41,148 bases of DNA from JBNARI01 sp049718765 (GCA_049718765.1 JBNARI010000019.1:1-41148); one strand, 5' to 3'. Positions 1 through 7,800 are shown, numbered from the stretch's first letter. The notes: a model not told the origin generated them from the letters alone. Translations and numbers: made by a program.

Positions 1-30
1 CAACCTTTGGGCCCAACTTGTTTTTACAGC
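1..30. repeat. Left-end copy of a 30-bp repeat shared with the right end
   Basis: These 30 bases match positions 41068-41097 in the same orientation at 26 of 30 sites. Mismatches are at offsets 11, 16, 20 and 21. The repeat abuts the point near 45 where the amidotransferase reading frame stops resembling its family, so it is probably the edge of an inserted mobile element. The element itself is not identified. Ends on related repeats are also what a contig broken at a multicopy element would look like. Confidence 0.6.
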
Positions 31-732
31 AAATCTGAGACTTGACCTAAGAGTGCATTCGTAACCAAACATCTCAAGGTAACGTTTATTGGTGCCATAT
101 GATGAAATTTCACCGTTGTGGGCAACTGCCCAGTCCAGCAGTGCAAAGGGATGAGCGCCGCCCCACCAGCCAGGGGTGTTGGTGGGAAACCTGCCATGGG
201 CCGTCCACAGGTAGCCTTCGTACTCTTCGAGCCTGTAGAACCTGCTTACTTCCTCTGGGTATCCCATTCCTTTGAACACTCCCATATTCTTTCCGCTGGA
301 AAAAACGAAGGCTCCGTCGAACCTTGTGTTTATTCTCATCACCACCGACACCACGTAGTCCTCTTCAGACATGCCCGAAAGGAGCTTGCTCTTTGGCACT
401 TCCAGGAAGTAGCGCCACAGCAGCGGAGTGTTGGGAAGGTTGACCTTTTTCCTCACAGGGATGGCTTCACCCTTGACAACTACCATCTTTTCCCTGAGGA
501 ACGCCTCCACTGACTCCCTTACTGCTTCGTCTTCGTAGCTCAGGTGAAAAGCGTAGTAGTCCTTGAACTCGGGGTAAATTCCGTAGCCGGCAAAGCCTCC
601 ACCAAGGCCGTTGGACCTTTCCCGCATCACGGCAATGGCCTTTGTAATTACGTCACCCCGGATTGGTTTGCCCTTTTCGCTGATCATTCCCACGATGGCA
701 CAACCGGAAATGTCCTTGGACCATTGAGCCAT
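1..732 (-). CDS. Glutamate synthase-type class II glutamine amidotransferase subunit, 3' end truncated
   Basis: The frame runs open from ATG (732-730) to the window edge, 244 codons. The N-terminus reads MAQWSKDISGCAIVGM, with Cys11 fitting the N-terminal nucleophile of class II (Ntn) amidotransferases exposed after processing. Further family signatures are HGRFPTN, WAVAHNGEI and YLEMFGYECTL, as in the stand-alone glutaminase subunits of split (archaeal-type) glutamate synthases, which release ammonia from glutamine for the FMN subunit. The family normally continues after ECTL with a TDTE-like segment. Here the match ends at about residue 229 (position 46) and the remaining codons read through the end repeat. 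The gene is therefore probably broken, since relatives are well over 300 residues. The SD is AGGAGG just upstream. Partner subunits are not in the window. Confidence 0.8.
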   Translation of the reverse strand, partial: MAQWSKDISGCAIVGMISEKGKPIRGDVITKAIAVMRERSNGLGGGFAGYGIYPEFKDYYAFHLSYEDEAVRESVEAFLREKMVVVKGEAIPVRKKVNLPNTPLLWRYFLEVPKSKLLSGMSEEDYVVSVVMRINTRFDGAFVFSSGKNMGVFKGMGYPEEVSRFYRLEEYEGYLWTAHGRFPTNTPGWWGGAHPFALLDWAVAHNGEISSYGTNKRYLEMFGYECTLRSSLRFAVKTSWAQRL

Positions 733-766
733 TTTTCCTCCTCCTTGCTGCCACTGATTCATAATT

Positions 767-816
767 AAAAGCCTTTCGGAAAATCCATTTTGATTGGAAC
801 TTTCCGAAAGGCTTTT
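767..816 (-). terminator. Perfect 16-bp hairpin, riboswitch expression platform
   Basis: Positions 767-782 and 801-816 are perfect inverted repeats (AAAAGCCTTTCGGAAA and its complement) around an 18-nt loop. Read on the minus strand the second arm ends in TTTT followed by AATT, like an intrinsic terminator. It lies 35 nt before the amidotransferase start. Its first arm contains the AAAAGCC that is also the conserved 3' part of the ykkC aptamer, so aptamer folding and termination would compete. This is the usual ON-switch layout for that class. Confidence 0.75.
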
Positions 817-897
817 ATCCTTACGGTGTAACCGACACTGCCGGCCGATGCCGCTTGGTCCAGACGCAATCGCCGGAACCCTAGGCATCCTTCCAAT
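771..897 (-). promoter_or_regulatory. ykkC-family riboswitch (subtype 2, probably ppGpp) in the amidotransferase leader
   Basis: On the minus strand the leader carries ykkC hallmarks in order: CTAGGGTTCCGG (from 884), TCTGGACCAAGCGG, GGTTACACCG and GGATAAAAGCC. ATTGGAA (897-891) can pair with TTCCAAT (799-793) to close P1. The CCAAG and TTACACCG forms resemble the PRPP/ppGpp subtypes more than the guanidine subtype, as I recall them. Established knowledge: subtype 2a senses ppGpp and is linked to branched-chain amino acid genes and, to my recollection, glutamate synthase. The gene behind this copy fits ppGpp. The family call is strong; the ligand is inferred from sequence details and context. 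Confidence 0.8.
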
Positions 898-942
898 GCT
901 GCGTTGGAGATCGGGTGGATATTCAGTTTTTTGTTAGGTGAG

Positions 943-972
943 ATTATACAATGGCATGCTCCAAAATGTCTA
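943..972 (-). promoter_or_regulatory. Sigma-A-like promoter for the riboswitch-amidotransferase transcript
   Basis: The minus strand has TAGACA (972-967) and a perfect TATAAT (948-943), separated by 18 bp. Transcription would start near 936 and give a leader of about 205 nt holding the riboswitch and terminator. Confidence 0.7.
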
Positions 973-1323
973 GACTGAAATACACTTGGATTTGATCCAT
1001 TGCTCTATTCTGGAACACATGCTTAGCATTGCGAGAGCAACCCGAGGCAGGCAGCAAAGGGGCAGTGGCGCACGCACATGGCCTGGCCCAGCGGCCTGAC
1101 AGGGATTCTAGGTCTCAGTATGTTGGTCAGAGGTGCCGGAAAGACCGGGATTGCCATGCTCTGAAGTAGCCGCCTCTCACTCATGGAACCCAACAAATAG
1201 TGGTTGAACTGCGGCGATTTATAGCGCTTGGAACGTTCACGCGTCGCGGGCGCCTGAGGGGTTACCCATTCAGCCTTGCGCTTGTGGTTCATAAAGGCGA
1301 CTTGGCGTCATAGATTTTATGAC
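973..1323. other. Intergenic region upstream of spmA
   Basis: No supported gene is seen. Open frames here lack family resemblance and ribosome binding sites. It separates the leftward amidotransferase unit from the rightward spmA-spmB pair. I see no clear promoter for spmA. Confidence 0.5.
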
Positions 1324-1917
1324 GTGGACACTGTGTGGCTGTTCTTGATGGTTTCTTCCTTAGTGTTTGGGCTGGTGCTGGGCTCTGGAAACCACTCCAT
1401 GGGGGTGGAGCTTACCAGCGCGTTGTTCCAGGGCGCGGCCCAGGCGATAGACTCAGCACTGCGGTTGGCAGGAATTGTTGCGATTTGGATGGGCATTTCC
1501 AGAGTGGCGGAAAAGAGTGGGTTGCTCAACATGGTGGCGTCGTGTTTGGCTCCGGTACTCAGGCCATTGTTTCCCGACCTGCCCCCCGATCATCCTGCCA
1601 TCGTGCCAATTGCCATGAACCTCGCTGCAAACATGCTCGGGTTAGGCAACGCTGCTACTCCTTTCGGTCTGATGGCCATGAGGGAGCTGGAGAAGACAAA
1701 CCCTCACCCTGGGGAAGCTACCCGCCCAATGATCACGTTCCTGGCCTTGAACAGCGTCATTGTATGTTTCATGCCTTCGGGGACCATTGCGTTCCGGGCT
1801 GCGACGGGGGCAGTTGACCCCACCGACGTGGTGGTGCCGGCCGTGCTGGCTACTGCCATCCCAATGATTGCAGTAATCCTCATAGACAGGGTGTGGGGGA
1901 GGCTCCAAACCTTGTGA
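1324..1917 (+). CDS. spmA: Spore maturation protein A
   Basis: The 197-residue membrane protein has a nucleoside-recognition (Gate) domain. It matches SpmA features I recall: SGLLNMVASCLAPVLRPLFP, PPDHPA, then NMLGLGNAATPFGLMAM and MITFLALNSV. SpmA acts with SpmB in dehydration of the spore core during sporulation. The frame is open from TTG 1276, but the extra N-terminal residues are polar and unlike the family, so GTG 1324 (VDTVWLFL) is preferred and gives a usual length. No strong SD is visible for either start. spmB follows 7 bp after the stop, as in other spore formers. The often adjacent dac gene is absent. Confidence 0.88.
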   Translation: MDTVWLFLMVSSLVFGLVLGSGNHSMGVELTSALFQGAAQAIDSALRLAGIVAIWMGISRVAEKSGLLNMVASCLAPVLRPLFPDLPPDHPAIVPIAMNLAANMLGLGNAATPFGLMAMRELEKTNPHPGEATRPMITFLALNSVIVCFMPSGTIAFRAATGAVDPTDVVVPAVLATAIPMIAVILIDRVWGRLQTL

Positions 1918-1924
1918 TTCTGCC

Positions 1925-2437
1925 ATGACTGAGTGGCTGGTTCCTGCCGTGCTGGTGACAGTCTTGGTATTCGGCAAGGCGCGGGGCGTGAGGGTGTTTG
2001 ATGAGTTTGTGGAAGGTGCCAGGGAAGGTCTGAAGCTCACTTACAAGCTCCTGCCCTACCTTGTGGCAATGCTGAGCTCGGTTGAAATGTTCAAACGTTC
2101 TGGTGCCCTTGAGGCCGTAGGACAAATGCTATTCCCTGCGCTCAACAAGCTTGGAGTACCTCCGGAGATCCTTCCTCTAATGATCATTCGCCCCATTTCG
2201 GGAGGAGCTGCCTCGGCCATAGTGCTAAACGTCCTTCGTGAGAAGGGGCCAGACTCCCTGGTAGGCCGCATGGCTTCGGTGATGCAAGGGAGTTCCGACA
2301 CGACCTTTTATGTGTTAAGCCTTTACTTCGGGTCGGTGAACGTTACAAAGACAAGGCACGCTTTGTGGATATGCCTGATCGGGGACGTGGTGGGTTTTGC
2401 CTGCGCAATCCTGCTCACCCATTGGTTCTTTGGCTAA
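1925..2437 (+). CDS. spmB: Spore maturation protein B
   Basis: A 170-residue multi-pass membrane protein of the SpmB/nucleoside-recognition family. Characteristic stretches are KLLPYLVAMLSSVEMFKRSG, LPLMIIRPISGGAA and the MQGSSDTTFYVLSLYFGSV segment, followed by a final membrane helix ending THWFFG. It starts 7 bp after spmA, so the two are co-transcribed. Together they mark the host as an endospore former, or a descendant of one. Length is typical. Confidence 0.9.
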   Translation: MTEWLVPAVLVTVLVFGKARGVRVFDEFVEGAREGLKLTYKLLPYLVAMLSSVEMFKRSGALEAVGQMLFPALNKLGVPPEILPLMIIRPISGGAASAIVLNVLREKGPDSLVGRMASVMQGSSDTTFYVLSLYFGSVNVTKTRHALWICLIGDVVGFACAILLTHWFFG

Positions 2438-3111
2438 GGCTGCCAGGGTACGATTGGAACGTCATGCCCATTCACACGAGGTTGCTCGGGTCGTCAGAAA
2501 TGATGGTTCATACAGAGAAGCCAGGTCTGAGGTGAGCCCGGCGTTTTCACGTTCAACACATCGGCAAACACGGGTCTGGAAGAATGCAGACTATTCAGGA
2601 CGCCGACCTGTTTGGTAACGACCTGCTGACATAAGGCACTGTTACGCATCAATTGGCAAGTCTGTTCCCGTGAATATGCACGCTATACACACATGAAGAA
2701 CTCTGTGGAAATGAGAATTGGCTAGCAAGACAGCCCCAAATGTACGTGGAAGATTGTGAGCTTTCCAGGTTTTCGAGGCTCCCTGAGAAAGTGGTGAGGC
2801 GGGTGGTGAGGAGCGTGATTGAGCTGACGGCAAGAGAAGCCTTCCGGCTCGTTTGAAGGCCTGTATGTCCACATTGTGGAGTGCCAAATGTTCATGCCCT
2901 CTCCATGAAGGCGCTTGATGTGTTAGCAAGGGGCGTCAATGGCAAAGGGATGCCATCATGTGAGGCTGGGTTCAGGTTTCGGGGCTCATGGTGTGCATGG
3001 TGCAAGCGAAGGGCTGATACTTACCGCAGGAGCACTCTTGTCTCACCGTAAGAATGCCCCAAAATATCAGTGGGCGGCGAATACAAGACAAGGGAGACAA
3101 GGTGAGGGAAG
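2438..3111. other. Gene-poor spacer with unassigned short open stretches
   Basis: No convincing gene. One short plus-strand frame at about 2739-2855 (starting MYVEDCELSRF) is followed in another phase by a CPHCG knuckle and, further on, a WCAWC motif. These could be relics of a zinc-finger protein, but I cannot assign a family and there is no SD. Confidence 0.3.
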
Positions 3112-4113
3112 GTGTCCAGTGTGAAGCGTAACACGACCCTATTGAGGCTGTTGCTTGCGTTGGTAACTGGCCTTTCTCTGATGCTTTCCGTTGCCCTTGC
3201 GTCCGTTGGAACCTACAAGGGCTACCCAGTCGCTAGGATCGCAGTTGATGGGCGTGAACTTACCACAGACGTGCCGGCGATCATCATGGACGGCCGGACT
3301 CTGGTCCCGATTCGCGTAGTTGCGGAAGCCCTTGGCGTCGATATCAGATGGAATGCTGCCACATGGACCGTAGAGATTACCACCAAGCCGCAAGCCGTGC
3401 TTCAAAGCAGCACTCAGTCGCTGCCGCTTGTGGAGGCAAGGGTGACGCGTGTGGTGGACGGGGACACATTCTACGCCGAGCTTCCGGATGGGTCCGAGGA
3501 GAAGGTTCGCCTCACAGGTGTCGACGCACCCGAGAGCAGTGGGGATGTGGACACTTACGGGAAAGAGGCGTCGGCGTACACTGCGCGGCGGCTGACAGGT
3601 GCCACAGTGTACCTTGAAAAGGACGTGCAGGACCGGGACAAGTACGGCCGCCTGCTTGCGTACGTCTGGCTTGCTAAGCCTGCTGACGCGTTTGAGTCTG
3701 AGGTCCGTGCGAAGATGTTCAACGCGGAGCTACTCCTGGAAGGATACGCGCAGGTGATGACCGTGCCGCCCAACGTGAAATACGCTGACTTGTTCGTGAG
3801 GTTCCAGCGGGAAGCAAGGAATGCAGGCAAGGGGCTCTGGGGTCTACCTGCGTCGGATGCGAACCGTAGAGATGGCAACAGGAAAGAGTCAGAGCTGTCA
3901 TCCACTACTCTCGGCTCGAGTCACTCTGGGTCAACGCAGGAGGATCCGATTGTATACGTTACGAAATCCGGGACCAGGTACCACCGTGATGGGTGTCGTT
4001 ACCTGGGCGCCAGCAAGATCCCGATCAGGCTAAGCGAGGCTAAGGCAGAAGGGTACACTCCGTGCTCGGTCTGCAAGCCCCAAGAGTTGACAGGGAAGCC
4101 GCAACGCAGTTGA
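3112..4113 (+). CDS. Secreted thermonuclease-like protein with N-terminal copper amine oxidase-type domain
   Basis: This 333-residue protein begins with a signal peptide (KRNTTLLRLLLALVTGLSL). A copper-amine-oxidase N-terminal-like repeat follows (residues ~38-95; VDGRELTTDVPAIIMDGRTL), a surface-associated module in Clostridia. The staphylococcal nuclease domain spans ~108-245: VVDGDTFYAEL, KVRLTGVDAPES and DKYGRLLAYVWL carry the expected Arg, Glu and Arg catalytic positions. The C-terminal ~45 residues (YVTKSGTRYHRDGCRYLG to YTPCSVCKP) look like a small metal-binding domain with Cys/His ligands, as often found after such nucleases. It probably degrades extracellular nucleic acid. The start is GTG 3112 or GTG 3121; AGGGAAGG lies 8 nt before the latter. 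Confidence 0.88.
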   Translation: MSSVKRNTTLLRLLLALVTGLSLMLSVALASVGTYKGYPVARIAVDGRELTTDVPAIIMDGRTLVPIRVVAEALGVDIRWNAATWTVEITTKPQAVLQSSTQSLPLVEARVTRVVDGDTFYAELPDGSEEKVRLTGVDAPESSGDVDTYGKEASAYTARRLTGATVYLEKDVQDRDKYGRLLAYVWLAKPADAFESEVRAKMFNAELLLEGYAQVMTVPPNVKYADLFVRFQREARNAGKGLWGLPASDANRRDGNRKESELSSTTLGSSHSGSTQEDPIVYVTKSGTRYHRDGCRYLGASKIPIRLSEAKAEGYTPCSVCKPQELTGKPQRS

Positions 4114-4451
4114 ATCGGGCGCTGATAAGATGTGCAGGTGTTTAACCTTGGCTACCATCCGTGGAGGAGCCCGATAGACATCTTCGACTGGACGAGGTCA
4201 CTGGAGTTAGGTGCAGGCGGCTCTGGCCGGAAGCTAGCCTGAGCAAGGCATACAGACCACATACGTGACACTACACACTTTTGACTTTTCAAGTGGTCGA
4301 CCCAGTATTTTCAAGGATTTGCGGGCTTTGTGGCACTCAAAACCGGGGGTGTGCTTTCAAAGTTGGGATTGAGCAACTGGCCCGGAGACAAGTAGTGTAG
4401 AGTACGCGGGCTACCGTGCCTTCTCGGCTGGTTACTATGGGATAGGCATGT
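4114..4451. other. Intergenic, possibly decayed IS sequence
   Basis: No gene is supported. At 4290-4390 there are phrases (ggtcgacccag, ttgtggcactcaaaac) that recall the noncoding ends of some IS21-like elements, which would fit the IS21 relic downstream. This is a weak resemblance only. Confidence 0.25.
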
Positions 4452-4610
4452 TTAAACCAGAGAAGGTTTTGTCTCCGGTGCCACCTCGAGCTCCACGGCA
4501 TGTAACGCTTCCCACAACCGGTCGTGGAAACAGGCCGCCACTACACGGCCTTTTACCCGCGTCCTCGGGGTTCTTGCGGCGGCAAGCTGGATGGAATCAA
4601 AACCCCTAAG
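4452..4610 (-). pseudogene. C-terminal relic of a PIN-domain (VapC-like) toxin
   Basis: The last 52 codons of a minus-strand frame read LRGFDSIQLAAA, then VVAACFHDRLWEAL and LEVAPE. This matches the C-terminal third of VapC-type PIN RNases, where the usual forms are LRGYDALHLAAA, xTxDxRLxxAA and GLxVxxP. The upstream codons of the same frame do not resemble a PIN N-terminus, so the conserved first acidic motif is missing. No antitoxin is seen. The call is based on motif likeness. Confidence 0.5.
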
Positions 4611-4792
4611 GCGGGTTTTTCGGCCAGCTTTCCGACAGGCCACGGGGAATCTGACCACTGTTAGCGGCAATGATGAAATCCCCACGATGGTTTTGTGGCT
4701 CAGCACGGCACCCATGTCCAAGATGGTACCTGCGGTAGGCAAAATAATCCCGAGAAGTTCTCTTATGGTGGCTGGGATCAAAACGGTTAGCA

Positions 4793-4944
4793 ATTCCACG
4801 TCAGAATTGGTTGTTACAGGACAATCATATTGTCACCATAAGAGAAAATGTCACCATGGAGAGAGGAGACATTTTCACTGTCTCATAAACACTCAAAAGG
4901 GGTGACAAAATCACTGTACCTTGACATTCCACATCAGAATTGGT
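4793..4944. mobile_element. IS21-like end sequences flanked by a 19-bp direct repeat
   Basis: ATTCCACGTCAGAATTGGT at 4793-4811 recurs at 4926-4944 with one mismatch. Between them lie several short TGTCACC / GGTGACA inverted units and a 9-bp hairpin (GAAAATGTC / GACATTTTC). Multiple short terminal repeats of this kind, and phrases like gacattttcactg and actgtaccttgaca, are typical of IS21-family ends. A decayed IstB tail lies just downstream, which supports the assignment. Confidence 0.5.
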
Positions 4945-4989
4945 CAGCAGGCCATCCTGTCTCCAAGCTTCAGTGCTCATACGCTCAAT

Positions 4990-5160
4990 CTGTTTGAGCC
5001 TAGGCTGAAGGGTCCATTGTCATGACTTCCAACGTGAGCTTTGACAACTGGGGATAGCTGCTTGGTAACCCTATCCTTGCCAGGGCGATGCTTGATCGTC
5101 TTTACACCACTCAAGAGCCACCGAAATCTGAGGACAGAGTTATCGATTCAAGGGCAAACT
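4990..5160 (+). pseudogene. IstB-like ATPase C-terminal relic (IS21 helper)
   Basis: From 5019 the frame reads VMTSNVSFDNWG, a stop, then LLGNPILARAMLDRLYT. This matches the C-terminal region of IstB, typically IxTSNLxFxxWGxxFGDxxLAxAxLDRLxHH. Upstream, adding one base near 5012 would join EPRLKGSIV to this frame. The copy thus carries a nonsense codon and probably a one-base deletion. IstB is the AAA+ partner of the IS21 transposase IstA, which is not present here. It is clearly non-functional. Confidence 0.65.
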
Positions 5161-5442
5161 TCGGTCAGCTATGTCGTGGCAAGCCACATCCTAGTGAGAG
5201 GTGACCACAAGCAACAACAATAGTACCGGGGCGGAGATCTTAAATAGATTGGCTAATAGTTCCATCTTACGATAGTGGGAAATTACAAATTGATGCCTAA
5301 ACCATTCGTTTTTGCAGCTATCCTAAGACCTCAACTTGTGTGCCTTTGGGAGTGTCGTTTGGTTGTGAGTATCTGAAGTGACAGGAACAAAGGAAACCAG
5401 GGAGGTTTGGCCGAATAGAGAACGAAACAGGAGGTGTTGTTC

Positions 5443-7032
5443 TTGAGAGTAGCTTGTGTTCAAACAACTGCAAATGACGTTACAGACTACCAGCAGAACT
5501 GGAACCACGTCCTTAGGGTGATTGACGAGGCAGCATTGAACAGGGCCCAACTTATCGTGCTTCCCGAAAGCGTGTATCCAGCATACTTCCTGGGATTGGA
5601 TTTGGAGAAGGCCACGGAAGCCGTGGCTCAGATAGAACGCATAAAGCTGGACATTGCTCAAAAGGCGAAGCGCTATCAGGTGTACATTGCCGCAGGACTT
5701 GCCGTAATGGAAGACGGGAAGATGCTAAACGCAGGGTTACTGTTCTCCCCCGATGGTGAAGTGGTGTGCAATACTGCAAAGTGTAACCTATGGCATTTTG
5801 ACCACAAGTGGTTCCACTGCGGAACCTCTTTTGATGTGGCAGACACGCCCTTCGGCAAGGTTGGACTTATTATTTGCGCCGATGGTAGGGCGCCAGAAAT
5901 ACCTAGGATTCTTGCACTTAAGGGAGCCAAGATCATCATCGACATGGCCAATCTGACCGCTTCGGGCAAGGATCCAGGAAGGCTGTCCAACCCCCAGTTC
6001 GATTACATGCTGAGGGTCAGAGCGTTGGAGAACGGAGTCTGGCTCATCATGGCGGACAAGGTTGGTGTGGAAGCCGACACAATTGTGTATGCAGGGCGGA
6101 GTTGCGTAATAAACCCTCACGGCGAAGTCGTAGCGGCAGCATCCCCGGACAAGCCCGAGATCTTGTACGCGGAAATTGACGAAACACGGTCAGGGAGAAG
6201 CTTGCCCAAGAGAAAGCCTGAAGCGTACGAGATCCTGGTAAAGCCCACGGAGACCCTTCCCGTCTTCGAAGAGATAAGTCATCCTACAATAGTGGGGCAA
6301 ACGGAGTTGCAGCTCTCGGTTGTGCAGTTCCGTCATCGAGATGGCGATGAATACCTTACTAAGGCGCTCAAGTTCGTCAAGGTACTTGAAAAGCAGGATT
6401 CCCAACTCATATTCCTGCCTCAGCTCCGGAAAGGAGAAAACCTGGAAACCTGTGTGGCAAATATCAAGAGAGCGCTTTCTGAGGTGTCAACCATGGTGGC
6501 TGTAACTGGCTACATCAGAGAAGCGGACAAGGTGTACAAAACAACCCTCGTGTTTTCGAAGCATCGGGACTACGGCAGGTACGACAAGGTTCATGTAGAA
6601 GATGACCGTGATGAGGGATTAGCCCAAGGATCTATTGCAAAGGCTGTGGTGGAGACGCCCATCTGCAAACTGGGGATTATGCATGACCAGGAAGGACTGC
6701 TTCCGGAAGTCCCACGAAGCCTCATGCTGATGGGCGCGGAACTGGTGTTGTGGTCGGACCGTAGATGCGACGGGAGCAACGACTTAGTTGTCCAGACTAG
6801 GGCTGCAGAAAACAAGATTTATGTGGCACGGAGCGGTAACGCAGAGCAGGCTGACCACAGCGTGATCGCCAGCCCCATGGGTACGATTGTGGCGTCCACT
6901 TTTCAGGGCACAGATCAAGCAGCTTCAACGCTCGTTGTGGCTGCCCTGTCAAAGTCCAAAACTATCGTGCCTGGCACCAATGTGGTGCTGGACAGAAGAC
7001 CGGAGTTGTACAAGGAGCTGGCAGGACTCTGA
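5443..7032 (+). CDS. Two-domain carbon-nitrogen hydrolase (nitrilase superfamily), second domain degenerate
   Basis: This 529-residue protein has two tandem nitrilase folds. Domain 1 (~1-270) keeps the Glu-Lys-Cys triad: Glu42 in VLPES, Lys113 in AKCNLW and Cys145 in IICADGR. Domain 2 (~285-525) has Gln327 at the Glu position, keeps Lys382 in RYDKVHVED and has His414 instead of Cys in GIMHDQEG, so it is probably a non-catalytic pseudo-domain. The substrate is unknown; the superfamily hydrolyses amides, N-carbamoyl groups or nitriles. TTG 5443 is chosen because AGGAGG at 5429-5434 sits 8 nt upstream and the product then starts MRVACVQ, as is usual. It stands alone between two decayed regions. 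Confidence 0.85.
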   Translation: MRVACVQTTANDVTDYQQNWNHVLRVIDEAALNRAQLIVLPESVYPAYFLGLDLEKATEAVAQIERIKLDIAQKAKRYQVYIAAGLAVMEDGKMLNAGLLFSPDGEVVCNTAKCNLWHFDHKWFHCGTSFDVADTPFGKVGLIICADGRAPEIPRILALKGAKIIIDMANLTASGKDPGRLSNPQFDYMLRVRALENGVWLIMADKVGVEADTIVYAGRSCVINPHGEVVAAASPDKPEILYAEIDETRSGRSLPKRKPEAYEILVKPTETLPVFEEISHPTIVGQTELQLSVVQFRHRDGDEYLTKALKFVKVLEKQDSQLIFLPQLRKGENLETCVANIKRALSEVSTMVAVTGYIREADKVYKTTLVFSKHRDYGRYDKVHVEDDRDEGLAQGSIAKAVVETPICKLGIMHDQEGLLPEVPRSLMLMGAELVLWSDRRCDGSNDLVVQTRAAENKIYVARSGNAEQADHSVIASPMGTIVASTFQGTDQAASTLVVAALSKSKTIVPGTNVVLDRRPELYKELAGL

Positions 7033-7043
7033 GACTCACAGCA

Positions 7044-7494
7044 GTGGTAAGCAGTGTGGCCTCGAAAGCGGCCCGGTACGTACCAAAACCCTCCAGCCTG
7101 CTGTCGGGGCTGCTGCGCTGCGCCGTTTGTGGCAGCACCATTGTGCATAGAGTCCTGCATAGAAGACGCAGTCCTTACCACGTATGCTCTGCCGTGCTGC
7201 ACGGCCAAAAACGCACTGGTAAGGTATGTAGCTTGCACTTCTGCCCCGAAACGCAGGTGGAGCACGTCGTGTTCGAATGATGAAGTCTTTCGGCTTCTCT
7301 GAAGGCGCTGTACACAAAGCTATCAGCGACTACCTGGAGGCATTCCAGACGCCCTCAGTAGAGGCTGAGATGGATGCACTCAGCTTGGAGCTTGTGTCTG
7401 TGCGGGCGCAAGCTCCAAGCTGGTACGATGCTTTCGAGTCTGGAAATGTTAATCACTCAGAACTGGGGCATCGTATCACCTGCCTTATCTGTTA
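7044..7494 (+). pseudogene. Large serine recombinase C-terminal relic (zinc ribbon and coiled coil)
   Basis: The frame from about 7062 to 7280 reads SSLLSGLLRCAVCGSTIV, then YHVC and GKVC. This is the recombinase zinc-ribbon domain of large serine integrases. After a frame change near 7280-7320 another phase continues with DYLEAF, EAEMDALSLELVSVR and FESGNVNHSELGHRI, like the coiled-coil segment that follows the ribbon. The catalytic serine domain is absent. It is a leftover of an integrated phage, ICE or skin-type element, starting only 11 bp after the nitrilase stop. Confidence 0.65.
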
Positions 7495-7695
7495 GACTCA
7501 ACTTGGGAGCAGGAATGCTCAACCAAGTTGGCAAAGTACATTCAAGGTTTCCGGGAAAAGGATTTCACCTGCGGCTTGACTGCTTCAAGAAGAGCTCCCT
7601 TTCCCGGGTCAAATTTGCAGACTGCGGTTGATAGAAGGGTTGTGCTTCGAGCACCGTGTTAGATAAAGCCCTCTGCCAGTCTACAGCCAATCCAC
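7495..7695. other. Spacer between two mobile-element relics
   Basis: The plus frame from about 7497 stays open for some 55 codons (DSTWEQECSTKLAKYIQGF and on) and might continue the serine recombinase tail, but I do not recognise it. Confidence 0.25.
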
Positions 7696-7800
7696 TACAT
7701 ACCGGAGGTCTCGACATGTACTTCGTAGGGATTGGCTGGTCTGATCTGCACCATGACGTAGCTGTGCTTGATGAAAAAGGCCGCGAGCTGAACTATTTGG
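7696..7800 (+). mobile_element. IS110-family transposase N-terminal relic
   Basis: After GGAGGT, ATG 7716 opens MYFVGIGWSDLHHDVAVLD and EKGREL. This is the start of IS110-type DEDD transposases, usually MYxVGIDWADxxHDV. The first catalytic Asp is replaced by Gly. After about 27 codons the family resemblance stops, at the point where the truncated MNT gene on the other strand begins. This fragment therefore probably entered, and cut, the MNT gene. Confidence 0.65.

Noticed and set aside
118..768. Plus-strand open frames at 118-513 and 544-768
   Set aside because: They are antisense shadows of the amidotransferase frame on the minus strand, which has clear family motifs.
1276..1323. Upstream TTG start for spmA
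   Set aside because: It would add 16 polar residues unlike SpmA and has no ribosome binding site.
4591..4905. Plus-strand 104-codon frame
   Set aside because: It overlaps the PIN relic and IS21-like ends, has no SD and resembles nothing known.
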